From: Sporomusaceae bacterium UBA7701
GTDB taxonomy: Bacteria > Bacillota > Negativicutes > Sporomusales > UBA7701
Length of the DNA stretch: 64,000 nucleotides
Assembly: GCA_002482545.1 (NCBI GenBank)
Contig: DLGF01000024.1
Coordinates: forward strand, 34,137 to 98,136
Direction of reading: 5' to 3'
The notes under the pieces were generated by a model. The model worked only from the letters and a program-made list of their open reading frames with translations, searched no databases and was not told the origin of the DNA. Shown here piece after piece: positions 16,389 to 24,467 of this stretch (position 1 is the first letter of the stretch; each line of letters opens with the position of its first letter). The position numbers and the translations under genes are program-made.

Positions 16389-17738
16389 TTACGCCAGATT
16401 GCGCCAGTCGCGGAATTCGGCGTCGATTTCTTTGGCGATAGCCGCCGGAATGCGATGGAACGGAATGAAACCGAGGCGGTGATGAAGCAGCGTATTTTTT
16501 ACGATCCTAAGATAGGCGATCGTCTCGATAAATTCCTGATCCAGCGGATGCTGCTGGCTTAGCCCGGGCAGGCCGCGGCTGTCCGACAGCACGTTGATCG
16601 CCTCGTCGTAAGAGCCCCGGTCTTTCAGCAGCGTTGCGATTTCAATGGCCAGGTACGGGGCGGCCTCGCTTTCCCGGTATAGCTTGAGCGCCCGACGGAA
16701 GGCCTCCAGCGCCCGCTGGTAATTGCACCGCTCTTTTTGCGCGAAGGCGTAGTCCAAAAGCGCATCCAGACTGTCCGAAAGCGGGACCTGCTCCGCCGCT
16801 TCTCCGCCATTCACCTCGATAAACTCCGCATTTTTGAAAAGCGAACGGGGATCAATCAGCTCGTCGACGCTGCCGCCATCGTCTTCGCAGGTTGAATTGG
16901 TCTCTGCGGCCTCTCTAGGTTCGGGCCGGCACTTCTCTAGCAGGTTATCCATGGACAGAAGCTCCTCTTCAGCCGGTTGACAATTCTCCGGGGATTTCAG
17001 GGTCAATAATACGGAAGCCAATTCCGAAGCGGCATCGGCATCGCAATCGACCCCCGGGGTTAAATCGTCCTCATCCGCCTCGGCGGGCAAAGCGGCGCCC
17101 CCGGCTGAATCCGGCTCATTCTCGGCCGCTGCGGCCAACTGGATCCGCCCGGCGCTCACAGCCTCCGCTTCCGGCAAGGCAGGCTCTTTAGCATCTTCCG
17201 GCCGTTCCCCGGCATAGATTTCTTCGGCGAAGGCGGCGTGAGCAAAACCCAGCAAGGGGTCTGTGGCTGCCGGTTCCGCCGCGACATCATCCGTTGAAAC
17301 CGCAAAGGAGGCATCAGGCGCTGCCGGGGAGACGGCTGATTCGCCGGACGCCATTGGCGGCTCCGGGACGCCGGACGGCGTCGGTTCGGCAGACACAGCT
17401 GCGCTTTTGCGCGTTTCCGCCGTTTCCCGCTCCGCGGTTTCCCCGCCGAGCGTCATCGCCGGGCAGGCGTTGGCGGCGGTATGAAATTCGGGCTCATCAT
17501 AGTAGGCAACAAAATAGGCGAAAATAATAGCGAAAACGGCCAAAAAGCCCACTGTCCCCGCGAGACCGGCAAAGCTGACGACAATGCGCGGCAGCACCAG
17601 GCTGATGAATAAGGCGCAGGCGGCGCACAGCACCAGCGATCTTAACCGCAGGCAAACCCCAAACACTTTGTTGGCGAGCAGGTAAATAACCCAGGTTGTC
17701 GCCGCGATGGCCAGCAGGGTGATAGCTATGTATTCCAC
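16389..17738 (-). CDS. membrane protein with acidic linker and C-terminal TPR-like repeats
   Basis: The roughly 449-aa protein starts with three hydrophobic segments (within residues 3-90). A long acidic Ala/Glu/Pro-rich stretch (about 95-300, probably disordered) follows, then C-terminal helical repeats of TPR type (LDALLDYAFAQKERCNYQRALEAFRRALKLYRESEAAPYLAIEIATLL...). It could be a membrane scaffold. GTG 17738 is preceded by GGTGGGA; an in-frame TTG at 17759 is an alternative. I do not recognise a named family. The next 118 bases up to the YnbB gene hold no gene. Confidence 0.65.
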   Translation of the reverse strand: MEYIAITLLAIAATTWVIYLLANKVFGVCLRLRSLVLCAACALFISLVLPRIVVSFAGLAGTVGFLAVFAIIFAYFVAYYDEPEFHTAANACPAMTLGGETAERETAETRKSAAVSAEPTPSGVPEPPMASGESAVSPAAPDASFAVSTDDVAAEPAATDPLLGFAHAAFAEEIYAGERPEDAKEPALPEAEAVSAGRIQLAAAAENEPDSAGGAALPAEADEDDLTPGVDCDADAASELASVLLTLKSPENCQPAEEELLSMDNLLEKCRPEPREAAETNSTCEDDGGSVDELIDPRSLFKNAEFIEVNGGEAAEQVPLSDSLDALLDYAFAQKERCNYQRALEAFRRALKLYRESEAAPYLAIEIATLLKDRGSYDEAINVLSDSRGLPGLSQQHPLDQEFIETIAYLRIVKNTLLHHRLGFIPFHRIPAAIAKEIDAEFRDWRNLA

Positions 17739-17856
17739 ACAATCCCACCACAGTATCAAATTTTGCGCGCGGATTTTTATATGCTAATGTTCGACGTTTT
17801 TTAGCAATTTCCTTGTCCGCAATCACAGAAATAGGTAAATATCTGTAGAATTCTGG

Positions 17857-19098
17857 CTAGGTTTTCGAAATTTCTTCAGCGGCTCCCATTACGCCCAGCA
17901 GGGCATGTTCAAAAGTCAGTCCCCCTTGCAGATAAACGGCGTAAGGGGCGCGAAGCGGACCGTCGGCGCTCAGTTCGATGGATGAGCCCTGCACGAAGGC
18001 GCCCGCGGCCATGACCACCGCGTCGCTGTAGCCCGGCATGGCGCTTGGTTCGGGGCGAACGTGGGAGTCGACCGGGGAAAGACGCTGCAAGCCGCGGCAG
18101 AAGGCTACCATGAGTTCGGGGGTGCCAAATTCGATGGCCTGAATAATGTCGCTGCGCGGTTCGTCGTAACGGGGCAAGACATTGTAGCCCAGCCCGGCAA
18201 ACAGGGCCGCGGCAAAAACCGCGCTCTTCAGAGCCTGAGACACGGTGTGGGGAGCCATAAACAGCCCTTGGAACAGGAGCCGGTTATCGGCGAGGGATGC
18301 GCCGAGCTCGGCGCCGATGCCGGGGGCGGTCAGGCGCTGCGCGGCAAGCTCCACGAGATCGGCCCGGCCGGCGATATAGCCGCCCGACGGGGCGATTCCG
18401 CCTCCGGGATTTTTGATCAGCGAGCCGGCGGCGATGTCGGCGCCGACCGCCGTGGGTTCCAGCGTCTCGACGAACTCGCCGTAGCAGTTGTCGACAAAAC
18501 ATACGCAATCCGGCTTGACCTCTTTGATGCGCCGGCAAAGAGCGCGGATGTCGGCGACGGTAAGCGGCGACCGGAGGCTATAGCCCCGCGACCGCTGAAT
18601 GAGGGCGACCTTGGTGCGGGGAGTGATCGCTCCGGTCAGTTCCGCCGGGCTCGGCAAGGTGCCGTGAAACGGCATCTCCTTGTAGACGACGCCCCATTCG
18701 GTCAGCGACCCGCCCGCAGGGGCGGCGTGGCCGATCACGGTTTGCATCGTGTCGTAGGGCGCGCCGGTGACGGAAAGAAGTTCGTCCCCCGGCCGCAGCA
18801 GGCCAAACAGCACCGTGGCCAGGGCGTGGGTTCCCGAGACGAACTGGGCGCGGACCAGAGCCTTTTCCGCTCCGAAGACGCTTGCCCATACTTCGTCCAG
18901 CTTGTCCCTGCCGCTGTCGCCGTAGCCGTACCCGGTAGTCGTCCGGAAGTGGAAATCCGCCACCTGGTGGCGGCGAAACGCGTCCAATACTTTGGCCGTA
19001 TTTTCTCGGGCAACCGTTTCCAGTCGGGCGAAGATAGGCTGGACGAGGGTCAGCGCCTGCGCGGCCGCCTCATCCAATTGGGTAGTGGAAAATGTCAT
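17857..19098 (-). CDS. YnbB/aluminium-resistance-type PLP enzyme (methionine gamma-lyase family)
   Basis: The 413-aa fold-type I PLP protein matches the family annotated as cystathionine beta-lyase-like, 'involved in aluminium resistance' (Bacillus YnbB). The likely PLP lysine is in AGSLIKNPGGGIAPSGGYIAG; other conserved segments are FVSGTHALATVLFG and CFVDNCYGEFVE. It directly follows hflX, as ynbB does in Bacillus. AGGAGAG precedes ATG 19098, five bases past the hflX stop. The true substrate is unknown. Confidence 0.88.
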   Translation of the reverse strand: MTFSTTQLDEAAAQALTLVQPIFARLETVARENTAKVLDAFRRHQVADFHFRTTTGYGYGDSGRDKLDEVWASVFGAEKALVRAQFVSGTHALATVLFGLLRPGDELLSVTGAPYDTMQTVIGHAAPAGGSLTEWGVVYKEMPFHGTLPSPAELTGAITPRTKVALIQRSRGYSLRSPLTVADIRALCRRIKEVKPDCVCFVDNCYGEFVETLEPTAVGADIAAGSLIKNPGGGIAPSGGYIAGRADLVELAAQRLTAPGIGAELGASLADNRLLFQGLFMAPHTVSQALKSAVFAAALFAGLGYNVLPRYDEPRSDIIQAIEFGTPELMVAFCRGLQRLSPVDSHVRPEPSAMPGYSDAVVMAAGAFVQGSSIELSADGPLRAPYAVYLQGGLTFEHALLGVMGAAEEISKT

Positions 19099-19103
19099 TT
19101 CGG

Positions 19104-20897
19104 TTACTCTCCTGCCTTGTATTGATCAAATTGCCGGGCCCGTTCCGGCGGGAGCGACACGGTCACCCGCGTTCCCGCTTCGCCGTATTCGGTGGTGTTG
19201 ACTGCGCCGATCTCATGCAGCCGGGCCAAAACACCGCTGTCATTATAGGGGATGACCAGCTCCATGTCAACGGTCCGGCGGCGGACGAAGGCGCGGATGA
19301 GCTCCAGCAGCTCGTTGATCCCGGTCTGTTTCAGGGCTGAAACGGCAACGCTGTCCGGCTGCCGGAGCAATCGTTCCAGGATGTTGGGGTTATCCAGACG
19401 GTCTACTTTGTTGAAAACGGTGATCACCGGCTTATCGGCGGCCCCCAGCTCGCCGAGCACCCGGAAAACGGCGTCGCTCTGCGCCTGATAAAGAGGATGG
19501 CTCACATCAAGCACATGAAGCAGCAAATCCGCCTCAACCACCTCCTCCAAGGTGGCGCGGAAGGCTGCGACCAACGGATGCGGCAATTTCTGAATAAAGC
19601 CGACGGTATCGGTGACCAGGACCTCCTGCCCCCCGGGAAGTACGACTTTGCGGGTCGTGGGGTCCAAAGTGGCGAAAAGCTTGTCCTCGGCCAGCACGTC
19701 CGCGGCGGCCAGTGTGTTGAGCAGCGTGGATTTTCCGGCGTTGGTATAGCCGACGAGAGCGATTCCCGGCGTATGCGAGGCCAGTCGCCGTTCCCGGTGC
19801 AAGTCGCGGTGTTTTCGGATCTGTCCGATCTCCTGCTCGATGTCGGCGATCCGCGACCGGATCCGCCGGCGGTCGACTTCCAGCTTGGTTTCGCCCGGCC
19901 CCCGCGTCCCGATGCCTCCGCCGAGCCTGGACAATACAAGGCCCATTCCCGTAAGCCGGGGCAGGCTGTATTTTAGCTGCGCCAGCTCGACCTGCAGCTT
20001 GCCCTCGTGGGTGCGGGCGCGCTGGGCAAAAATATCGAGGATGAGCGCCGTCCGATCCACCACCTTGGTCCCCAGGGCCTGCTCCAGATTGCGCTGCTGG
20101 GCGGGCGACAGCTCATCATCGAAAATGACCAAATTGGCGCCGGTTTCCTGCCGCTTTTGGGCCACTTCCTGGACTTTTCCCCGCCCGATAAAAAAGGCGG
20201 CATCCGGTCGGTCCCGCTTCTGCCAGGAAGCGCCGGCAACTTCCGCTCCGGCCGTCTCGGCCAGTTGGGCCAGCTCCTTGAGGGATTCGGCCACATCCCA
20301 GCTACCGGCCCGCTCAAGTCCGACCAGCACTGCCCGTTCGCCCTCCTCCAGGCGGATGGTCCGGGTTTTGGCTTCCAGAGCCCGGTCGATTTGCGCCGTC
20401 AGGTAAGGAAGGTCGATTTCCGAAAACGTTTCCAAGGCAAGCGGCCCGACGGTTTGAACCTCATAATCGTCGCCGCTTACTCCGCTGATGAAGCCGAAAG
20501 AAACCTGGGCCACCCTGCCTTCGGCCACGCCGAGGGCAGCCATGACATCGAACCGCATGTCTTTCAGCGACGACAGGTCCAGCCCGCTCAGCTGGCTGTC
20601 GCCGCGCGGATGGGTATGGATGCAGCGCAGGCCGCTGAGGCGGCGGTCCGAGCGGCGGCCTGCCGCTTCAGGAAGGCTGACGGTGCTGTTGTCCCCGAGG
20701 GCGACCTTTACAATCTGACCGCGACGGTTGATATAAACGGCGATCTCCCGGCCGAGTTCCTCCGTGAGGCCGGCCAGCGTTTCCGCCAGAGCGGCCGACA
20801 GCATCTGGCCGGCAGGAACGGCCATATCGTAAATTTTCTCCAGCGACGCCAGCGCGACCTTACGTACGCCGGCTGTGTTTCCTTCAATCCTCGACAA
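19104..20897 (-). CDS. hflX: ribosome-associated GTPase HflX with N-terminal JAMM-like domain
   Basis: The C-terminal 420 residues are a standard HflX: glycine-rich domain ([28 protein letters not shown]) and the GTPase domain with G1 [10 protein letters not shown]3 DTVGF and G4 NKVD. HflX splits or rescues stalled 70S ribosomes. At 597 aa it is about 170 longer than the usual protein. The extra N-terminus contains H94-x-H96-x7-S104-x2-D107 ([15 protein letters not shown]), which matches the zinc-binding JAMM/MPN+ signature, with Glu candidates near residues 47-51. TTG 20897 follows GGAGG at a spacing of ten. It lies between the spoVK operon and ynbB. Confidence 0.93.
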   Translation of the reverse strand: MSRIEGNTAGVRKVALASLEKIYDMAVPAGQMLSAALAETLAGLTEELGREIAVYINRRGQIVKVALGDNSTVSLPEAAGRRSDRRLSGLRCIHTHPRGDSQLSGLDLSSLKDMRFDVMAALGVAEGRVAQVSFGFISGVSGDDYEVQTVGPLALETFSEIDLPYLTAQIDRALEAKTRTIRLEEGERAVLVGLERAGSWDVAESLKELAQLAETAGAEVAGASWQKRDRPDAAFFIGRGKVQEVAQKRQETGANLVIFDDELSPAQQRNLEQALGTKVVDRTALILDIFAQRARTHEGKLQVELAQLKYSLPRLTGMGLVLSRLGGGIGTRGPGETKLEVDRRRIRSRIADIEQEIGQIRKHRDLHRERRLASHTPGIALVGYTNAGKSTLLNTLAAADVLAEDKLFATLDPTTRKVVLPGGQEVLVTDTVGFIQKLPHPLVAAFRATLEEVVEADLLLHVLDVSHPLYQAQSDAVFRVLGELGAADKPVITVFNKVDRLDNPNILERLLRQPDSVAVSALKQTGINELLELIRAFVRRRTVDMELVIPYNDSGVLARLHEIGAVNTTEYGEAGTRVTVSLPPERARQFDQYKAGE

Positions 20898-21024
20898 AAT
20901 GCATCATCCTCCCCCTCTTTTATTAACTGTTCCTGCGGTCAATTCCTGCTGAAAAGACCGGCTGCCCCTTGTTGCGCGGTATTTTTCCGTCGGCGGCGGG
21001 CATGTCAGCCAGGCCGGTGCGTAA

Positions 21025-21056
21025 ATCGGAGGTAACCGCAAACGGTTACCTCCGAT
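21025..21056 (-). terminator. terminator ahead of hflX
   Basis: A 13-bp perfect stem (21025-21037 with 21044-21056) lies between the 103-aa membrane protein gene and hflX. It probably ends the spoVK-GTPase operon, making hflX a separate unit. The rest of 20898-21116 shows nothing. Confidence 0.65.
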
Positions 21057-21116
21057 CGAAGACCAACTCAGGCTGCTGAGAATTTGCCGGAATTTTTTAG
21101 CCGCCAAAGGGCCCTG

Positions 21117-21428
21117 TCAGCGGGAAGGCAGCGCCGCCGCCCAGCCGATCAGGGCCAGCACGGCCAGGACATAGCCCAGCGCGGCAAGCAGCCTGATATA
21201 CGGGCGGGAATGATTGAACCCGGGCAGGTATTGCCGGACGCCGCCAAGATCACTGAGCAGAAAGCCGAAGAAGCCTACCGTCGCCAAAAAAGCGCAGGCC
21301 AAAATATATCCTTTATATAGCGCCAGCAGGAAACCGCCTGCGGACAAACCGGCCAGCGCGTACGCGGCCAGACGGCGGGCCGCCGCTTTTTGCTCAGAAC
21401 GGCGCCGCTCTCTTCTGGATAATTCCAT
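21117..21428 (-). CDS. small hypothetical membrane protein, 103 aa
   Basis: A charged N-terminus (ELSRRERRRSEQKAAARR) is followed by three hydrophobic segments. GGGGGAG precedes ATG 21428. It lies 44 bp after the 64-aa gene in the run spoVK-GTPase-UbiA-like-64 aa-103 aa and before a terminator. No family recognised; a membrane role in spore formation is possible from context only. Confidence 0.6.
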   Translation of the reverse strand: MELSRRERRRSEQKAAARRLAAYALAGLSAGGFLLALYKGYILACAFLATVGFFGFLLSDLGGVRQYLPGFNHSRPYIRLLAALGYVLAVLALIGWAAALPSR

Positions 21429-21472
21429 GGCTCTCCCCCCTTCCCGCTAGTATGTCCGGGGCGGCGCCCGGC

Positions 21473-21667
21473 CTATTCACACCCGGCCCGCCGCTCCCGA
21501 CGGGGGGAACGGCAGAGGGCGCAGTAACCTTGCGCATGGGATTGTTCGCGGAGCATGAGCGGGGCGACCGCTTTGCCCTCCGCCAGTCCAAGCTCGCGGC
21601 CGAGGCGTTTGCCGAGAAAATAGCCGAATAAAAAAGCCATGAGCATTAGGGCCATCGTCTCGATCAT
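21473..21667 (-). CDS. small membrane protein with CxxC, 64 aa
   Basis: One N-terminal hydrophobic span (TMALMLMAFLFGYFLGK) leads to a basic tail with a CALC motif and a final Cys. The start overlaps the stop region of the UbiA-like gene by 4 bp, so it is coupled. AGGGGGTGA is upstream. No family recognised. Confidence 0.55.
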   Translation of the reverse strand: MIETMALMLMAFLFGYFLGKRLGRELGLAEGKAVAPLMLREQSHAQGYCALCRSPRRERRAGCE

Positions 21668-22254
21668 CCTTGCTTCACCCCCTGATAGCGCAGCATGCCG
21701 CCATAGGCCAATCCTGTGCCGATCAAGGCGGGGACGAACAGCGTTTCGTCAAGCCAGCAGGCCCCGGCCAAAGCGGCCACTCCCGCCAACAGACACTCCG
21801 CCAGCCCCAGCCGGCAGGCGAAATTCCGCTGCCCGCACAACCGGTCGGTTTTGCTATCGATACAATCGTCGAACAGTTGAACCGCGATAATGAACAGCAA
21901 GGCGAACAGCATGATGCGGAAACCGAACAGGAAACCGCCCAGGGCAAAGACGACCGCCGATTCCTGCCAGCCGCTCAGCCGGGTGGGCATGATCCGGCTG
22001 AGATCGTTGAACATCCCGACGACATAACTGGCCAAAAACAGCGACAGGCTGAGGGCGGTGTCCAAACCGGCGGCCAGGGCCAGCAGCATCGCCGCATAAG
22101 CAATCGTGCCGGCGCCCAGCCGTTCGGCCAAATTGGCCCGGCCGCAGCACCGGTCCCGTTCTTGGTCCAGATGGTCATCCATCAGCTTGACGGACAGCGA
22201 GCAGAGGCTGACCGCCAGACTGGCGGTAAACAGGTTATACGTTGGCGGCCACAT
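21664..22254 (-). CDS. UbiA-like polytopic membrane protein with duplicated Asp-rich motif
   Basis: The 196-aa protein has about six hydrophobic spans. Two near-identical segments lie 103 residues apart: DDHLDQERDRCCGRANLAERLG (from D26) and DDCIDSKTDRLCGQRNFACRLG (from D129), each beginning DDxxDxxxD. UbiA prenyltransferases bind Mg-diphosphate through two Asp motifs of this kind, but they are about 290 aa, so this is a compact relative or a look-alike built by internal duplication. AGGAGGTGA stands inside the GTPase gene and the two frames overlap by 20 bp. Prenyl transfer is an inference. Confidence 0.6.
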   Translation of the reverse strand: MWPPTYNLFTASLAVSLCSLSVKLMDDHLDQERDRCCGRANLAERLGAGTIAYAAMLLALAAGLDTALSLSLFLASYVVGMFNDLSRIMPTRLSGWQESAVVFALGGFLFGFRIMLFALLFIIAVQLFDDCIDSKTDRLCGQRNFACRLGLAECLLAGVAALAGACWLDETLFVPALIGTGLAYGGMLRYQGVKQG

Positions 22255-22840
22255 ACGCTTTCACCTCCTGAAAACCTTGACTATGTAAGGCCGAGACCGG
22301 CAAAACGGCGGCGGCGTGAAAAGCGGCGGTCAGCTTGGGAAGGTTTTCCCGGGCCAGGGGGAGGTCGATCTTGTTGGCCAGGAGGAGATATTTGTTCCGG
22401 GCCACGCCGTACTGATAAATTTCCCGGTCGATATTGAGTTCATTATTCAACACTTCGGCGGAAACAGCGGCCGCATCGATCAGATGAATAACAAAGTCGG
22501 TGCTCCGGACGAGGCTCAAGGTCTGGGCCATCCCCCGGCGGACCTCTTCGTCGCCGTGAATGGGCTCCGCCAGCCCGCAGGTATCGGTTAGCTTAAAACT
22601 GACCGAAGTCTTCCCTACCGGCACTTTCAGGATAATCGACTGAACCGAGCGGGTTTTATGGCAAACGGGGCTGCAGAGCTCCCGCCGGGCTTCCGGCAGG
22701 GCGAAGTGGCGGCAATTGAGCATACCGTCCCAGGCCCGGAAAGTAATATCCACGGTCTTGCAGCCCAGGAAACCGGCAAAATTGAGGGCGAACACCGTTT
22801 TGCCCGAGTTTGGGCGTCCGACGATCGCAAACTCTTTCAT
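22235..22840 (-). CDS. small Era/TrmE-like GTPase coupled to spoVK
   Basis: The 201-aa P-loop GTPase has G1 GRPNSGKT (about residues 7-14), G3 DTCGL, G4 NKID and a G5-like SAL. It has no added domain apart from a His/Cys-rich insert (CRHFALPEARRELCSPVCH). ATG 22840 overlaps the spoVK stop codon (ATGA), so it is translated with SpoVK. The upstream in-frame GTG/ATG codons lie inside spoVK and were rejected. Its partner is probably the UbiA-like membrane protein that overlaps its 3' end. Function unknown. Confidence 0.8.
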   Translation of the reverse strand: MKEFAIVGRPNSGKTVFALNFAGFLGCKTVDITFRAWDGMLNCRHFALPEARRELCSPVCHKTRSVQSIILKVPVGKTSVSFKLTDTCGLAEPIHGDEEVRRGMAQTLSLVRSTDFVIHLIDAAAVSAEVLNNELNIDREIYQYGVARNKYLLLANKIDLPLARENLPKLTAAFHAAAVLPVSALHSQGFQEVKAYVAANV

Positions 22841-23237
22841 CCCTCCACCTCCGTCAGGTCGCATGGCTCGATCATCATCAGCTCGTCTCTCGTAAGGCTG
22901 GTTTTAGCGACCAGGCGCACCGCCTGCTTTCGCAAGGATTTTTCAATAATATTGCGAACCGTGCGGGCATTTCCGAAATTTTCACTGTCCCCCGGCGGCG
23001 GAACCAGCATCTTCAACAGAACCAATCGGGCCTGCAAGGACAACTGATACTGACGTTTGGCACACATCTGTTCCGCGATCTGGAGCAGCTCGCTTTGACT
23101 GTAGTCGGGAAAGTCGATGTGGATGGGAAAGCGGGAACGAAGGCCGGGGTTGGTCTGAAGGAACTGCTCCATTTCCTTGTGATACCCTGCGAGGATTAAA
23201 ATCAGTTCATCTTTATGGTCCTCCATGGCTTTCACCA
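22837..23237 (-). CDS. spoVK: spoVK 3' part (C-terminal half of the AAA+ ATPase), cut off by the element
   Basis: From the att core this frame reads VKAMEDHKDEL and continues with sensor 1 (LILILAGYHKEM), the arginine-finger segment (NPGLRSRFP), HIDFPDYS and the C-terminal lid. It lacks Walker A and B and has no promoter of its own. It is the missing end of the N-terminal fragment at 27754-28311. Fusion at the shared core gives [17 protein letters not shown] with no frame change and a 315-aa CbxX/CfqX-type SpoVK (Bacillus SpoVK is about 320 aa). SpoVK is a mother-cell sporulation ATPase. Its stop overlaps the GTPase start. Confidence 0.9.
23230..23237. other. attachment-site core, left end of the spoVK element
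   Basis: TTTCACCA here is identical to 27757-27764; the bases on either side differ. Reading on the minus strand, TGGTGAAA encodes the Val-Lys shared by both spoVK fragments. It is the expected crossover point for the element's serine recombinase. Confidence 0.85.
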
Positions 23238-23283
23238 AACTATCTTTTTAAACGCCATTTTTTTTAGTGCGGCCCAAAAGGAA

Positions 23284-23306
23284 AAAGCCCTCCGGCGGAG
23301 GGCTTT
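23284..23306 (-). terminator. terminator of the 3D-domain gene
   Basis: AAAGCCCTCCG and its complement form a stem with a 1-nt centre. On the minus strand it is followed by TTTTCCTTTT. It also insulates the spoVK 3' part from transcription inside the element. Confidence 0.75.
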
Positions 23307-23424
23307 GAACGTTGGAGGTAGAATACTATTGAATAGACTGAGCAGGTGCGGCACAGCCTGTTGACCGCCGAACCCCGGAGCCGTCTCCAGGCTCAATCGG
23401 AATTTTCCAATAAGAGGATTTTTT

Positions 23425-23443
23425 ATTATTTCCTGGAAATAAT
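23425..23443. repeat. 19-bp palindrome in the element
   Basis: ATTATTTCC-T-GGAAATAAT is a perfect dyad just past the stop of the 3D-domain gene, about 190 bp inside the left attachment site. It may be a protein-binding site (accessory recombination or regulation). Confidence 0.35.
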
Positions 23444-23449
23444 TGGTAG

Positions 23450-23911
23450 TCAGGGGAGAATAATTACATCGAGATTTTTTCTCCCCCAATTCTGGGCTGT
23501 CGCCAGATCATCGAAATAGACGTCCAAATGTTGGCCGACGATGTCTTCTCCCCGGTCCTGGACGACCCCCCAGCCGTAGCCGGGGACAAAGATCCGGGTG
23601 CCGAAACGGATTTCCGGCGGCGCGGCCAGGCATTTCTCCCCGCTGCCCACGTCAATCCGGTAGGTGCTCGCAGTGACTCCGAAATCGGGATGATGCCAGT
23701 GTTTTCCTGTGCTCTCAACGCCGGCCGTGTAGGCCGTGACTTCCATTGTCTGCACATAAGGAAAAACCTTGGCGTCGATCACCGCCAGGATGGTTTGATT
23801 CAATATCGCCGCAAGCACTCCCAGGACCATGGCCTGAAACAACAGCCAGGCCAGTAGCCTCCGCCTGGAGCGCCGCCACACCCGGTCGGCCATTCTAGTT
23901 CTAGTGAGCAT
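23450..23911 (-). CDS. membrane-anchored 3D-domain (DPBB) cell-wall protein
   Basis: The 153-aa protein has a basic N-terminus, one membrane span (about residues 19-45) and a 3D domain (about 58-153). This is the double-psi beta-barrel found in MltA, YabE/Rpf-like and YuiC/YocH enzymes. It contains VTAYT, GTRIFVPGYGWGVVQDRGEDI and the LDVYFDD with the Asp residues that name the family. These proteins cleave glycan strands of peptidoglycan. ATG 23911 follows GGGGG closely. It is the only minus-strand cargo gene with a recognisable domain in the spoVK element; a role in cortex or mother-cell wall lysis is plausible but inferred. Confidence 0.82.
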   Translation of the reverse strand: MLTRTRMADRVWRRSRRRLLAWLLFQAMVLGVLAAILNQTILAVIDAKVFPYVQTMEVTAYTAGVESTGKHWHHPDFGVTASTYRIDVGSGEKCLAAPPEIRFGTRIFVPGYGWGVVQDRGEDIVGQHLDVYFDDLATAQNWGRKNLDVIILP

Positions 23912-24026
23912 AAACCCCCGCAGTCAAAACAGCCTTTCGGGTTGCCTGAAGACCGGCCCGCTTCCGGCCCCTGCTTGTACCCCTTCTAAACGCGTGGCCG
24001 TGGTTTCATCTTTCCCGAAAAGCCGA

Positions 24027-24054
24027 ACCTTTTTCTCTACTATAACATAATATA
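24027..24054 (+). promoter_or_regulatory. candidate sigma-K-type promoter toward the recombinase
   Basis: AC at 24027-24028, a 17-bp spacer and CATAATATA at 24046-24054 match the Bacillus sigma-K pattern (AC, 16-17 bp, CATAnnnTA). The recombinase start is 414 bp downstream, so the leader would be long. Mother-cell timing would fit excision of a sporulation-gene element. Such short motifs can occur by chance in AT-rich DNA. Confidence 0.45.
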
Positions 24055-24075
24055 TGGATACGTTTCCATAGTTTT

Positions 24076-24312
24076 CTAGTATGTCAACGAATCAGAGCCG
24101 CGAGAGGCCGCGCGGTCATCAGGAGCCTTTCCTTCCTCGCGGCGGTCCGGCTCGAGCGGTCCCGCCGGGCCGGTCTGATTGCGGCGCAACAGACCGTCGA
24201 ACAGGGGGACGAGGAAGGCCAGGTCATGTCTCCCTGCCACCCACGCGTTGGCATGACGTATCGTGATCTCCGGGCCTTGCTTCTCCTCCCCGGGCAAGCG
24301 GCTGTGTCGCAT
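24076..24312 (-). CDS. possible small protein, 78 aa
   Basis: ATG 24312 follows GGGGTGAT. The product (MRHSRLPGEE... then TIRHANAWVAGRHDLAFLVPLFDGLLRRN) has a natural-looking composition in its first half and a charged, low-complexity end. It occupies the leader between the proposed sigma-K promoter and the recombinase, on the opposite strand. No family is recognised. It may be a real small gene or chance. Confidence 0.3.
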   Translation of the reverse strand: MRHSRLPGEEKQGPEITIRHANAWVAGRHDLAFLVPLFDGLLRRNQTGPAGPLEPDRREEGKAPDDRAASRGSDSLTY

Positions 24313-24337
24313 ATCATCACCCCGTACATGATATGCG
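24308..24337. promoter_or_regulatory. 10-bp inverted repeat, operator candidate
   Basis: CGCATATCAT (24308-24317) and its exact complement ATGATATGCG (24328-24337) are separated by 10 bp, so the half-site centres are two helical turns apart. The repeat overlaps the start of the doubtful minus-strand ORF and lies 131 bp before the recombinase. Confidence 0.45.
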
Positions 24338-24467
24338 GCGGACGGGGTTTTCTTGTCTGGCCGCGGCTGAAAAGGGCCGTCCGGACGGGAGGAATTCGGC
24401 GGGCGGGTATGGAACTGTATCCAAAACCTTCGCCGCCCGGCAGAGTAGCTATTTTAGGAGGCCATCC

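Larger units (their letters stand above)
23912..24467. other. intergenic control region between 3D-domain and recombinase genes
   Basis: This 555-bp stretch holds a sigma-K-like promoter (24027-24054), a doubtful minus-strand ORF (24076-24312) and a 10-bp inverted repeat (24308-24337). The AT-rich core at 24035-24075 contrasts with G+C-rich flanks. A second CATA-type -10 (24048-24056, minus strand) overlaps the first and could serve the 3D-domain gene. Confidence 0.5.

Noticed and set aside
23232..23489. An 85-codon minus-strand frame across the left end of the element
   Set aside because: It crosses a terminator and the attachment site and has no coding-like composition.
24081..24266. A 61-codon plus-strand frame after the sigma-K-like promoter
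   Set aside because: No ribosome-binding site and a composition very rich in Arg, Gly and Pro; it overlaps a slightly more plausible minus frame.
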